Shown: one piece after another, positions 23,601 through 36,300 of the stretch
Position numbering within the stretch: the first letter of the stretch is position 1
Layout: every line of letters begins with the position of its first letter
NCBI GenBank assembly: GCA_013397865.1
Contig: VZTI01001288.1
Span: 377,834 to 441,833 of the forward strand
Direction of reading: 5' to 3'
Length of the DNA stretch: 64,000 bases
Origin: Struthidea cinerea
Taxonomy: Eukaryota; Chordata; Aves; Passeriformes; Corcoracidae
Notes under the pieces: generated by a model
What the model was told of the DNA's origin: nothing
What the model saw: the letters and a program-made list of their open reading frames with translations, nothing else
Database searches by the model: none
Position numbers and translations under genes: made by a program

Positions 23601-26600
23601 CTTATAAATTGACCCCAGAAAGTCTGAACACTTTCCCATGGAAATGTTATTAATGGGACTATTTCACTGCAAGACGTTCTGGTTTGGATGAAGCAGCGTT
23701 TTCCAACAACAATGACAACAAATCTCATTAAAATGTTTGAGTAGCTCCAGTCTCCAAAAGCACCAAGTGGCTTTTTGAGCATCTTCAGATCCTGCAGCCT
23801 AAAACACGCAACAACAAAGTAACATTATCATCACCCATCAGATAGGCAATAATTCGGAATTCACTTTGCATGTCTGTAATGGACCCACATCAATGGAGCT
23901 TTGTTTGCACGGAATCTCTTACAAAAATGGGAAAAGGAAAATGCCATGAAATACCTCCAGCCTCTCAATGCCATTCAGCAAGGATGCATTTTGGTCATTA
24001 ATCATCCACATTTAGGCAAGCAGTTAGAAAAGCCCAGCTGTTCCAGGCCACAATGCTTCCCTTTATTGCATTAACGCCTCCCTACTAACAAGACAACATC
24101 AACACATGATCCCCAAGAAGGGCCAGAATGCCTTATTCCCAGTGTGGCCATTGTGGCATTGTTTTAGATTGAAAAGTTCATGGAGTTAATGCCTTTTTAA
24201 AAAATCCCAGTTGAGCCTAATTATCTTGTGAAGAGTTCTGTGCAGGCGATATCTGATTTCAAACCAGCGCTGTGTTTACCCGGCAGCTCCCAGGACAGCG
24301 CAGGGTCTCTGGGGACTCTGAATGTGAGCCCTGGTTTTCCCCTAAAAACCTTCGCGGGAAGCACAGGCTGGGAGCAATTTTGGACACCACCCCTGCAGAG
24401 GTGCAGGTTTGGGATGGGGCTGGGTATGAAACAAGCTCCGAGTTTCCAACAGGTGGGAGCTGCCTGACGCATTTAACCTGTGCTTAGGGCCACGTCCTGC
24501 TGAAGCACTGATCAGATGATACCTTAATCCTCCCCCTTCCAGTGATGTGTGGTGCAGAGCTGCAGCATTTCCTCTGCTCCTCTCCGATTCAGGAGCTTTT
24601 TTTTCCCCATGAATCCGACATCCAGCTCCCAGCCTTCCTTTCCCTGATACTCACACCCACTTCTCCAGCAATGTGGTCCTTTCCCTTCCCACCGCTTGCC
24701 CTCCTACTCACCAGTGTCCAACCATTCCCGGAGCTGCCAAGCCTGGCTTTCCCAGGGAATTTGGCACTGGGAGGGATTCAGGCGCTGCTGAGCCACACCA
24801 GGCTGCTGAGCACTTCCAGGTAAAGCTCAGGGCCTATCTTCCTACATCCAGACATTGCACATCCTCCCGCACAGGACCTTGATTCCTCATTTTCACCCCA
24901 GGCCTGGGACTGCTCGCAGCCACCCCCTCTTTTTGGCAGTACCTCTTCCCATCCATGCCTTCCAGGGACTAAATCCACCACTGTTCAAACCCGCAGCTTT
25001 GGAGCGGGTTTAAAATTTCCCAGGGCGCATTCCTACGGCCTCTAGTTTCCAGACTCTCAGGAATTTGCCACACAAACGTATCCTTCCCTTTATTTGTTTC
25101 TTCCAAGTAATTAGAAGGGGGATTGTTTGCTACCTGTCATACCTTGGTTTAAGCCATTTGGGAACAAAGTGAGACAAGGAAAAAAAAAAGGAAAAAAGAG
25201 AGACTTGCAGTGGATTAAGACTGCTGATTGTAGTAACAAGAGGAGGTATTTTAATGACAGGTTTAAGACTTGCTAAGTAACTGCCATGAGGATTATGAAT
25301 ACATTTTGTAACAGAGTAAGATTAAGAGATAATCCTTTAAAAAAAAAAATACGGCAAATGGATTTTTAGATGAAAAATAAACTACAAAAACCACCAAAAG
25401 CCTTTGGAAATTCTGCACAGGAAAAGTTTTCCCTAGAAATATTGACTTTGTTAAACATTTTCAGGTCAGTGTCCTCGGCAGGATTAAGTTGGTGTGTCTT
25501 AATGTGAGTGGAACGGTGTTGATTTATACCTCGTTTAACTTGGGCATTTTTTAAATGGACTAACAAGCTCCTTGCCAAGCAGCAGCCTGGCATCCTCAGC
25601 CACAGGGAGTGTGGTCTGCAAGGAGCAAGCTGCCTTCCTCAGAAAATGAGCTCTTGCTCCCGAACAATGCCTTTATTGATACCTAAATGTCATATGGAAA
25701 TTTTGAGGACACTTGGGGCCTTTCTCTTTCCTGACTCCGCAAGACTTGATCTTAACCCTCGCCCAGCTGAATCTCTGACCAGCCATTAGCTTTTGGATTT
25801 GACCCTTCCATTCTGTATTCATCACGAGGAAGACAGGAAAGGCTGTATTTTCACTCTTTTTTAGCAGTGGGAATGTCCTGGAAGCGGCACCTTCTTGGCT
25901 GTATGCGCGTGGGTTTGTATCCACAAATCCATGCAGATCCCTGCCGACAATGAAGCAGTTTCTGAGCAGGTTTTGGGGACCTGCAAGGCCAGTTGAAGAC
26001 TTGAATTCTTGTGCTTGGTGAGGGGCAATATCTGCCAGCTGTAACACAAACCCGGCATCGACAGGAAGGGCTCTGCCTTTCTGCTGGCCAGAAGAAACTG
26101 GGACTGTTTTCCTCAGAATCTTTTTAAAATGACACTTATTCCAGTACAAAGAGGAGTACAAATTTAGAAACGAGTTAAAAGTGTTTTCAGGAAGTGTTAC
26201 AGGCTCTTTCAGTCGACTTGAAGCTGAGCTTCACCAAGTCTGCTTTCCAGCTGAAAAATCAGCAGCAGGACTTGGAGTTCATAGTGGGAATCTCTGGTCT
26301 GAAGTATATCTGAGCTTTGTCTTTGCAAGTAACTCAATCTTTTTTTCCAAGAGGGATGCACTGATATTACCCAAAAACGAGACACCTCAGGAGCCCTTCG
26401 CTTAAAGGCAGTAGAGAAAAAAGCAGTCCATGGAAATAAAAATAAGAATGAATAGATCATTTCTGGTTGGAAGCATCCTATTAGCCTTTTACAGTCTATT
26501 AGGAGTAAGAGGTGATGATCACTGCCAGTCACACTGTGGGATAAATCCCAGCTGCCAAAGGCTGCACCCATGGATGGATCTTTGCCCCGCTTCAGACCAA

Positions 26601-27736
26601 GGCAAGACTCAAACTCTGTTGCTGTGGTGACATTGCACTGCATTTTGGGGCTGCAGAAGGGCTTTCTAAGACCACAGAGAGAGAAATTACAGCAAACTGA
26701 TTTAAGTGAAGGATAATGTAGTTCAAAAGGACAAAGTAGTCAGGACATAACCTTCCTCAAGACCCTCTGGAATCAGTGCAAGCCACTTCATATATCAGGA
26801 CAGGTTTTGCAGCAAGCTCATGGTTGAGTGTCCAGTTGTGGTCTTTGTTTGGTCCATGGCCAGAGAGAAGCAAAAACTGCTTTTTCTCCCAGAGAAACAG
26901 TTTCTTGCCAAGTATCCCCACACAAAGAAAACAAACACACGAGAAGGCACCATCACAGATACCTAGGGAGATAAGCTGCGAAAACATGTGCTCTGGGCAA
27001 AAGTGCAAGGTGCAGAATGTGAGTTCATGGTCTACATGTGTTCTTCACTCTGCTTTGTTTGTTTTTGCTCGGTTTTGATATGTTAAATTAAGGGATAGTT
27101 CATGGCCATAAGTCATCTTCTTGCTGTTGGAAGCCAAATAGTGGGAAGCAGGTATCTTGCACATCAGAGACCAGCTGTTTCGTAGGCAGACTTCAAATGC
27201 CGGAGCGAGAACGCGAGCAGTTGTTCCGTGGCTTTACGGTGTTAAAGTAACTCCAAAGTTCCAGGAACAAAAATTGCCCTAGGTCCCAACTGCAAACGCG
27301 AAAGGGATGAAAATATCTGCTCCTCAAAGGGCTTCAGTTATTGAGATCATTAGACTATACTGGGGGTGAGACTGAGTTTCTGTGATCCTGCCTGGTGCAG
27401 TTGCTGCTCCGAAGGCTTTGCTGGGAGCAGGACCAGCTTGTGCAGCACACAAGGTGGAAAATCTGAAAGGGTGATTCTGCCCCCACAGTTCAGGGGGACA
27501 GAGGGAAAGATGACAGTCCTTCACCTGCCTCTGTCACACAGGGACCAGGGATGTGCATGAGGCCAGCTGTGTCCCCGCAGATGGCTGTGGTGGTCCTCTC
27601 TCCCCCTGCCATCAAAAGGGGAAGGCTCCTGTCTCCAAACCCTTTTCCTTCCTCCCATATCCTGTGCTCCCATCTGGAATGGCCCACACTTGTCCCTTCT
27701 CTGCTTTCATCTGCTCCTTCACCGGCTGTTTTGGTG
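20611..27736. other. Unique non-coding sequence, no gene recognised
   Basis: About 7 kb without a recognised repeat except poly-A/T tracts (for example around 21,342-21,362 and 25,180-25,200). Open frames reach 162 codons on the minus strand (25,673-26,161) but match no family known to me. One short frame with a signal-peptide-like start, 26,430-26,630 plus, is listed separately. Confidence 0.5.
26430..26630 (+). other. Candidate small secreted-peptide open frame, 66 codons
   Basis: The frame starts at a true ATG at 26,430; a second in-frame ATG at 26,448 has an A at -3. From the second Met it reads like a signal peptide: MNRSFLVG, then a hydrophobic core (SILLAFYSLLG) and a plausible cleavage at VRG-DD. 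After that come four cysteines with C-x3-C-x5-C-x8-C spacing (DDHCQSHCGINPSCQ and onward). That architecture resembles small secreted peptides, but no family is recognised and no promoter or splice structure supports it. Chance is quite possible. Confidence 0.15.
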
Positions 27737-27868
27737 ATCAGGCCAGGCTGGGTGGGGCCCTGAGCAGCCTGCTCTGGTGGAAGGTGTCCCCGCTCACAGT
27801 GACAGAGCTGAACTAGGTGATCTTTAAGGCCCCTTCCAATCCAAACCACTCTATGGTCCTATAATTTT
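27737..27868 (+). mobile_element. CR1 LINE fragment, 3' end
   Basis: CAGGCCAGGCTGGGTGGGGC, then CTGGTGGAAGGTGTCCCC, CTAGGTGATCTTTAAGGCC and CCTTCCAATCCAAACC appear in order. The copy ends in CTCTATGGTCCTATAATT, a decayed tail repeat. It is a sense, 5'-truncated, moderately diverged copy. Confidence 0.93.
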
Positions 27869-28049
27869 CATCCAAGGTGGGGCCAGATATTTCCTGCTAA
27901 ATCAGGTCTGGCTCCTGAAACTCTCTGTGCAACACACAGAGATGGAAAGTCTTGTAAAGGTACAAGCAACGAAATCACATAATTTGGAGAAGTGACAGCT
28001 GCTCTCAGTGGGTACAAATAGACAGTTAAATACTTTCCTTCCCGTTTTC

Positions 28050-28482
28050 AGAGAGTCACAGAGTTGTTTGGGTTGGGAGGGATCATCTACTCCAAACCCC
28101 CTGCAATAACAGGGACACCTTTAACTAGATCAGGTCCCTCAGTCCAAACTGGCTCTGTCCAAACTGGCCTTGAATGTTTCCAGGGCTGGGACAGTCGACA
28201 CCTCTCTGGGCAACCCGTGCCGGTGTTCAACCACCCTCATCGTAAAAACTTTCTTCTTTATATCCAGTCTGAATCGACCCTCTTTTAGTTTAAAACCATC
28301 GCTTTCTGTCCTGGTCACAACAGGCCCTGCTAAAAAATTTGTCCTCTAAAAATTTGTTCTCTTTAAGTACTGAAAGGCTGCAATAACATTGACCTGGAGC
28401 CTTCTTTCTCCAGGCTGAAAGACCCCAACTCTCTCAGCCCATCTCCGTGGAAGAGATGCTCCATCTCTCTGATTTTACTGAC
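28050..28482 (-). mobile_element. CR1 LINE fragment, longest 3' segment in the window
   Basis: The plus strand begins with the tail AGAGAGTCACAGAGTTG and GGGTTGGGAGGGATCATC. It continues through CTGGCCTTGAATGTTTCCAG, CTCTCTGGGCAACCCGTGCC, TTTAGTTTAAAACCATCGC, GTACTGAAAGGCTGCAATAA and CAGGCTGAAAGACCCC. It ends around CATCTCTCTGATTTTACTG. All blocks are in CR1 order, so this is a minus-strand copy of about 430 bp. A local 15-bp tandem duplication at 28,142-28,171 is private to it. It lies about 180 bp from an oppositely oriented CR1. Confidence 0.95.
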
Positions 28483-29939
28483 AAGAGGAACTTGGGCAGC
28501 AAGACAAAGAAAAATCAAACTTTCTACAGAATTTTCCCTTGCCAGAACCCTGGCTTACAGCTGTTAACATTTGGAGAACATCATCCTAAAAGTGTAGTGC
28601 AGCAGTAAAATCTCAGGGTTGTCACAACCTTGCTACTTGTGCATCTGGCAAGCGTGCTGTCAAGCACCAGGCTAAAAGCAGCAGCAATCAAAGCTGGAGG
28701 ATAATCAAATATTTCTGGTTTGTGCTGCATTGTGATCACCATTTTTATCTTTTTGTTTCATAACAGAGCATTTCAGGAGACAGTGGGGAAACTGCTGGAA
28801 GCCAAAATCATGTCACTCTGCTGGGCTGCACAGACAGTGGCTGGGAACCCAAATATTGTCCAGCGTCTGTGAGACAGGGAGGGCTGGATCAAGTAAAAAA
28901 AAAGAAATGCAATTATTTTTTATCCCCACAAATAAACAGTGAAATTCTCAGTTTGTTATTTATGGGTTTCATAGCTTCAACTATTCTCTGGAAGTGCTTC
29001 CAAGAGGTCCACCGAAATTTTACCACGAAGATAGCTTTCCTCATAAAATTCCAGAAGTGGGATGTTCATTCCTGGTTGCTCAATATTCAGCTCCCCAAGG
29101 AGGAAACAGAGGGTTTAAATCATCGGTGTCACACTGGGACTTCAGAGAAATTAAACTGAGCAGTTTTTTAACACGCCTCAGTCGCCAGAGGAGCTTGCAT
29201 AAAATGCATACCAATAATGAAGGTTTTCATAGACTCATCCATCACTGCACACAGGGATTGGCTACATCTGCTAATTTATTTCCAACGGATAACCCAATCT
29301 GTTCAGAACCAAAGGAAGGGCTCAGCCATTGAGTGTCTCCCTTTTATATCCATCACAGCTCATTGGTACCTGTGATGCTAATGAAACCACCAACCAATGC
29401 ACAGCTTGGCATCAAGGTTGCCGCTCTCCTCTATGTTTTCCCAAATCCAGTTTAAAGTCATAATGTACTTTATTAGCTGCAGAGAGAATATTTAAATTCA
29501 AGAAATTTGTTTTTTAAAAGTTTCATCTTTTGAAATGCCAGTTGGTGACATTCAAGCCACATGTTAGCCACTTGTTTTTAGGGTAGAGGGTGTACCTTAG
29601 TACAAACCTTTCTCTGTTTCTTGAAAAAACAACAATAAAACACCCTTTGCCTTTTATCCACATCTGGCTGCAGCAAAAACAGTGACCCATGGAATTCAAA
29701 ATTTCATACTTCACTGCTGCAGGCAAAGTCCAGAGGTTACTCTTGCTGTGTTTGTGAAAGATGTAGCGCTGTCAGAAGGAGAAGAGCTTATTGAAAAAAC
29801 ATGTGGGGGTTCTGTTTCCAAAAATTATGAGGTTAGTTGGTGATAAGGGACTTTTTTATGCCCTCTAGCCATTCGTGGGACTTAATAAGGAATGGTTCTG
29901 TTAATTGCAAGACAAGAGTAAGGAAATCTTGGAGAGTGT

Positions 29940-29957
29940 CACCACCACCACCACCAC
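29940..29957. repeat. (CAC)n trinucleotide run
   Basis: Six CAC/ACC units in tandem, 18 bp, without interruption. Confidence 0.9.
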
Positions 29958-30400
29958 AGCTCAGCTGCTCTGTGTTGCAGAAGTAATAATCCTCCAAAGG
30001 CCTGCAATTCCAAGAAGTTAGGCATAAATAATAAAATAAGAGTAACCTTGCATTCAGCCTTGCGCTAAAGATGTCACAGTGTCATGATGACTCAAGCTTC
30101 CCGCACATTCAAGGAGAGAAGGAGTTATCAGGAGGACGAGGATGAATTTAAGTCATTTTCCCAATGCTGCCATTCATAAATCATCTTTCTGCATTCCCAG
30201 GAACCATCGAGTAGAACTAAAATTTGGCCTGAATTGTCAAGCTGGGAGTCCTACTCCAATCCATGTTCATCAAGCTCTCACTTTGTCAGGCAAAGCAAGA
30301 TGCCATCAATACTACAAACCCTACTTGAGAGGGATATGAGCGCAAAGACAACCACCATCATTTTTATCATCCCTTTAGCTCATTGCTGGAGGTTTCAAAC

Positions 30401-31129
30401 TCATCCCTCATGTTCCTGTCCTCTCACGAAAGGCATTCCCTCTTGCTGGGTATTTTTCAGGGTGAGAAAGTACAGCTGGGTGAGCACAACTCTGTGGAAA
30501 TAGAGATCTGGGAAGCATCTGTCAGCCTCACCATTCCCAAATGAATTTTTCCTCTTGAGGAATGTAGATGGATGATGGAGTGGTGAAGAAGGCAGCTGTC
30601 CAGGATCACGTCCTGTGGGAGAGGCTGTGCCCAGGGAGCAGCAGGGAGCAATGCTGGCACCTGGAAATCCTCCCGCCTTTATCAGCAGGGAGCATCCTCT
30701 GCTCAGGTACTCTGGAGCATCCCGAAGAAAGGCCACAGCGATGTGATTGATACAGGGAATTCTGTGCTCTGATGAGCCCTCTGTGGAGCAGGGACAGGTC
30801 AGGAAATGTTCTTCCACACAGTAAATGCAGGTTTTTGGAGACAGTTCCAACCAAACCCTTCTTCCATCGATTTTCCAGCACTTGTGTGGGAAGAGGCAGC
30901 AAAGCAGTGGCCAGGACTGGCCTGTCTCGGTGGTGGGGTCCCTGCACAGGGATGCCAGAAGGTGCTGGGCACAGCAGCACAACAGCAGATGATGAAAATC
31001 TGTCCAACATGACCAGGTCCTTGGTATGCTTTCCCCCAACACACCCGCTGCAAGATCCACGTGCTGCTCCTTCGAAGGGAAACGTCCAGATCCCAAATCT
31101 GGTTTTGTCTGGGATGCAAATCCCCTCAT
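30401..31129 (-). other. Longest non-repetitive open frame, 242 codons, unknown
   Basis: This frame runs from a true ATG for 242 codons. The translation is rich in Ser, Cys, Leu and Pro and shows no domain, membrane pattern or repeat I recognise. Other long frames overlap it: 176 codons in another minus frame, and 124 codons on the plus strand. Several long overlapping frames suggest a locally stop-poor composition rather than a gene. There is no visible promoter or splice evidence. Confidence 0.1.
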
Positions 31130-31719
31130 CTTTCATGTGTGTGTAGGGAGGGGGGTGGGGGATGACTTTACAGCTTTAATGACTGCAGAAAGATATTCAT
31201 CTGCCGGTAGGACCTTTAGGAAGCACATTTCCTTCTGCCGTGCATGTGACTCAGGAAAACATTTGGTTGACATCTTTCTTTGAAGCTCCCCAATCATCCT
31301 ACGTATCTACAAACCCTGAGCAGCAAACCACTGGCAGAGCCACAGTTTCAATTTTTTTTGATTAAGGAACAACTCGTCCTCTCTGCTTTGATGCTTCCCA
31401 GTCCATGTTTCCTGGGGGCAGGATTTCAGCACTGAGAAGGCCATTGGGCCTCATCCATTTAAAGGGAAGGTGGTTCCCCTTTCGTGGTACAGAGTTAAAG
31501 ATGTTTAAGTCCTCTCCTGACTTATCAGCTTCAAGTTTCAGCACATGCCATAATAACTCCTCTGAACATGCCTGAAATAGATGCAGGATGAGGAGAGCTG
31601 CCTGCTTATGCTCATACATATGTGCTTGCAAATCATCATGCACTGCAATAATTCAAACATTGACAAATGGAAAAAAAAAACCCCAGCCTAACAAGTGAAA
31701 AAACACTTTTTATAGTGCC

Positions 31720-31755
31720 ATTACCTCTTCCTATTGGGAGGAAGAACTAGGTAAT
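31720..31755. other. Bipartite hairpin
   Basis: ATTACCT at 31,720-31,726 pairs with AGGTAAT at 31,749-31,755, and CTTCCT at 31,727-31,732 pairs with AGGAAG at 31,739-31,744. The loop is ATTGGG, and a 4-nt bulge (AACT) lies on the 3' arm. That makes 13 perfect pairs within 36 bases. Confidence 0.55.
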
Positions 31756-33354
31756 AAACTCCCAATTATTTCTTTTAAACCCCAAGCTAAGTAATACATT
31801 CTCTTGTTTTAGCCATATGGGAGCTGCAGTAGATTTTTTTTTTCCCGTTTGGATCACCTAAGAGTTAACCTAGGAGGAGCACGGAGCATGCTAATGACAC
31901 CAAGCCCATGCAGAAAAATATCATATGCTTTCCAACCCCATCACATTTGGTTTATATCAGCAGTGCTAAATTCCTCCATAATTCCCAAAATTGCATTCCA
32001 ACTGGTTGACATCCACATTAGCTGGATGTTAATCCAGTTAAAAATAAATGCAAATTTTGAGAAGAAGATGAACTCATATGTGCTTGGAAAACAAACCATT
32101 CCCAGTTGGCTGTCTTTTGGGAGACATCAGCAGTCTTTCTGCCCCGTTCCTTTCAAGAGAGTTTGAGAGGGTTGCTTGAGAAAGGGTGTCTTAAAACAAA
32201 AGGCCAAAGGGAAAGGCAAGAGAGGGGGTGACTCCCCAGCTTCTCTGAAGGTGACCTTCACCCTCACCTCCAAGCCAGGTCCTGTGGTTTGCCTAGCAAG
32301 CCAAAGGGAATGACCCTGCCACCCATCCAGGTCTCCATCCCACGCCACGTGGATTTCCAGCTGCGCCACTGCTGCTGCAGTGTTGTTCCAGTTGCAGGGA
32401 GGTGTGATTAAGGAGAACAGCTTTTCTGGTGTATTAGCACAGTTTTTAAAGAGAAATGTAATCAAACTGGTGTTCTTCCTTTCCTTTTCCCCCCAGACCT
32501 GCTTGCCCATCCGTCCATCCATCCCGTTCCAGGGTTATCCATCGCAGCACCATCTGCTGAGTCTCAGTGTTACTACAAGCTCCTTAAGAAAGCCGTGAAC
32601 AGGGAGGAAGCCCCAGAGCTGCAAGGGATATTCACTCCCACGTGGAGAAGCTCCTGGTGATGACATCTGAGCCTGGTCCATGCAGGTCCTGCCCCCAGCC
32701 TCATTTACCTGCCCGGTTTTCTCCCCAGAGCTCCCAGCCTTCCCGTGCAATAACACACAGCAGCATTCCCACAAGCCCGCGAGGGGGCTGGCCCATGCTG
32801 GGATGGAGTCTGTGTCCCTGATTACAAGTGCTTTAATGTCCATTTCCCCACTCCTTTGATCCTGTCCATGGCATGCAGAAGAAAGGAAAATCTGGCTTTT
32901 GTCTGAAGCACATTTAACCCCGCTGCCCAGAAATGGGACCTTGTCAGTCAGTGGATTTCATGGGTGGATGAATGGGATCACAGCAGTCTTCAGTTCATTA
33001 AAAAGAAAAGGCCGTTCTAGCTCTTACTTTAGATCTATTAGGGAATTAATGCATTTCATGTCAGACCCTAATGGCAACGGAATATGGTATTATAACTTTT
33101 ATAAGACAAATACAAGCAGTAGCTAAATAGCTCATCAGCTCCCAAGCTGTGGTGGATTTCAGACAAGCTCCTGCTGCCCAGCTGGTACAAAATCCCCAGT
33201 AATAGACCACAGATGGTACCACCGTAGCCAGGGGTCGAGCAGGCAGGCTGCTAAACTGGTGTGCAAACATCAGCCTGGACCTTGGGATTGCATGTCCTTG
33301 TCTCCAGCCAGGATTTTCAGAGGAGTTTGATGTTTGGAGCCAAGCCTGGCCACC

Positions 33355-33383
33355 TTTTTTTTTTTTTTTCAATTTTTTTTTTT
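33355..33383. repeat. Poly-T tract
   Basis: Two T runs separated by CAA. No CR1 or other element is visible beside it that would explain it as a retroposition tail. Confidence 0.85.
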
Positions 33384-36300
33384 ACTTTAGGAACTCCAGC
33401 CTGATTTCAAACCTTCTGTAGAAACTTCTTCCTTAAAGAAATGAGGCATTTGTCAGAGAAATGCCCCCATCTCTGCATCTCTTTTATAGCAGATACTGAT
33501 CAAAGTGTGAGACTGTTTCCCCACAAACCAGTGGTGGTGTTGTGCTGCAGGCTGGTGCATTCAAATATAGTCCTCCAAAAACCTTCCTTGGTGTTTGCTA
33601 CTGGAAGACTCTGCAGCCCATTGTCCTCTCCTGAGAGGAAACTGTGCCAGAAGTGGGATGGATGGGATAAAATTGTGCTCTCTGGACTTTTTGTGCCGAG
33701 ATTCAAGAGAAGAAAGACTCGTGTGTGCATAGTTTGGAAGGATGGATAGGTCTGGCTCCCTCTAAAATATATCTACGGCACGTTGTTGGGCTTCTACTCT
33801 CCTGAGTCTATATTGCTGCATAACCTCATTTATCCACTGCCACAGACATGAAAGGTGATGCTGATTTCAAAACAGGGGCAAAACAACAGCAGGGACATTT
33901 GGGGGCTTAAAAAGTTTTCCATTCAGGTCCCACCAAAGCCACCACAGCACAAGTTAGAAGAGCACCAACCCCTCTCCCAGCACTTGGTGGTGCACTGCCA
34001 GTTAACATGGCATTCAAACAGTCACAAAAATAAAACAAATCCCTCAACAGCAGACAGAACCAAATTTTATTTCCTTGCTCAAGCAGGGATGGAGTTTCCT
34101 GAACCAAACTCATTGCCAGGAGCAAGGTGTGTGAGCAAACAGCTTGCTACCAGGAGGAACACTGGGGAAAACTGGAAAAGCCTTCATGGATTTCCTGTCA
34201 TAAAGAGGCTGGAATAATCTCTAGATTATTATTATAATACAGATCTACCCATCTGAAATTTCCTGCCTTGATCACTGCTTGCTGTGTGCACCCGTGGACG
34301 ATAAGCAGCTTCTTCCTGCTCTGTTCACTGATACAGTCACTTATCAGATAAAGAGAACCCCAGGTATATCCAGCAGACGGAGTTAAAGCTCTTCCAGCCA
34401 TAAAACAGACATGTTTTGAGCTGTGAGTGTAATTATCCACTGGGGCTGTCCCAAGGGATGTGGTTGACTCTCATCAAAGGTTTCCAACCAAGCCGGGGTG
34501 TCAGTCCCAGAGCATCGTTCTGCTCCTGCACGTGGGCTCCACGCTGCAGGAGGTGCAGGCAGCCAAGAGCAATCCCTTGTGATCTTAAAATAGGCAGCTC
34601 TAGGAGGGATCTGATCTCTGAGTTCATGTGTTGATATGTCAGCACTGAATTAAGCCGGAGTTCAAACCTTCCCAGCAAATCCAGCAAGTGTTAACATTTA
34701 TTGATGTTAATTAAGGCTCTGGATGTCTGACTGCAGGAAGGCTATGGTTATACAAGCAAGGCTCAGCCTGGCACTGTGCAGCAGGATTTAAAGGTGATGC
34801 CTAATCCTTCCTGTAGTCCTACCTGGCGTGTCTGGAGGTGACAGGAAGGTGTCTGTCAGCACTTCCCTTCTGCACGTGGATCTTCCACTGACAGAGAGAC
34901 AGAGTGGCATCTCTCCTGTGCGCTTTAATTGCAAATTGCTAAAACATCTGATTCATGCTTAGCCTAATTATGTTAATCCTAAAACAAATAATCCCAGCTC
35001 TTATGCTGCCAGGGTGTAATTTTGCTGTTATTTCAAAATCACAGAAAATGGAGCTGGAAGGGAGTTTGTGAGTTTACATGGGCGCCAAAAACTCTCCGAG
35101 CCATGCCTGGGAGGTGGAGGTGCCCTGTGTGCATTTGCAGCAGTGGCAAATGCACAACCTGCCCCCAAAATCCATGCCAGAGCATCCCTAAGTCCCTTTT
35201 ACAGATTTTATCCTAAGTCTCTTTTGTTATGGATTAAGCCTGTGATTTCTTTCCTCATTGCTCAGTGGACACAAAGCCAGTTTTTGAATTTCCTCTCTAT
35301 CTAAATATTTGAGTTACAACGTCGTGTCTTCACCCTCCAACCTCCCTGCTCACGACAGCACGAACTTGGTTCTTGTTATCTTCCTGCAGAAATGACATTT
35401 TCTAGACCTCTCATCTTTCTTTGTTCCTGCAGACACCCCGTTTCTTCCCTGCTCTCCCCAGCTGTCCTAGAGAAGTGCCAGGGTCTGCCTTTTTCCACAA
35501 AAAATCCCATTCTTTTTGTTTCGGATGGAACCTCGCTTTGTTCAGGTTGGGGCTCTGATTTGGGGCACAGAAAGGTTTACAACACCTCTTGCCTTGTCAC
35601 CACCTAAGCGTTGTTGTTTGAAATTACTGTTGGTACAGGGGAAATTTACTTTGTTTTGTTGTTATCGTTGGACTTTATTAATAAACCAGCAAAGAGAAAA
35701 CCCAAACAACCCCCTCCTGGCTTTCCAAACCACCTCCAGTGTTCAATGTCGACAGCGACATGGGGAGATTTTCCTAAAAATTACCCAGCACCTCCAGGCT
35801 TTGGCTCCCTCTGATCATTCCCTGAACGATTAGTCCTGGTGATAGGAAAATGTGCCTTTGTTCCAAGCCTGGGCTCACCCTGAGGACTCGGGGCTGTTGC
35901 AGCCTCCCTGGGTGAGTATGGGGGTGGAGGAGGACTCCCCACTGCTGGTTCTCAACCAGTCCCACGTGTACCCAGACAGACAAAAGCCCTTGGCTATCAC
36001 AGCACAAACCGCCCAGCCCCCTGAGAGCTTCCAAACCCTGATCAAACACCTCGTCCACACTGCCAAAGCATCTGGGGCTCTGAATAATTCCCTTCAGCTC
36101 TTCTGCAACTGCGGGGGCGCTGAGGTTGAGGGGAACCTCACGGCGAGGAGAATAATTTCTGAAAACCTGCTTTTAAAATAAAATCAGGTCTGTTTGTGAA
36201 AGGGGTCATGTGCCAGCAGGCAGTGGGCATTTCAGCCTTGTGACCCAGCAGAAGCAGCGCTGGAGCAGCATCTGGTAACACAAAAAGCTGAGGAAAAAAG

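Noticed and set aside
35038..35075. ATCACAGAAAATGGAGCTGGAAGGGA resembles the start of a reversed CR1 tail
   Set aside because: The similarity is confined to about 35 bases, and the expected following CR1 blocks are absent.
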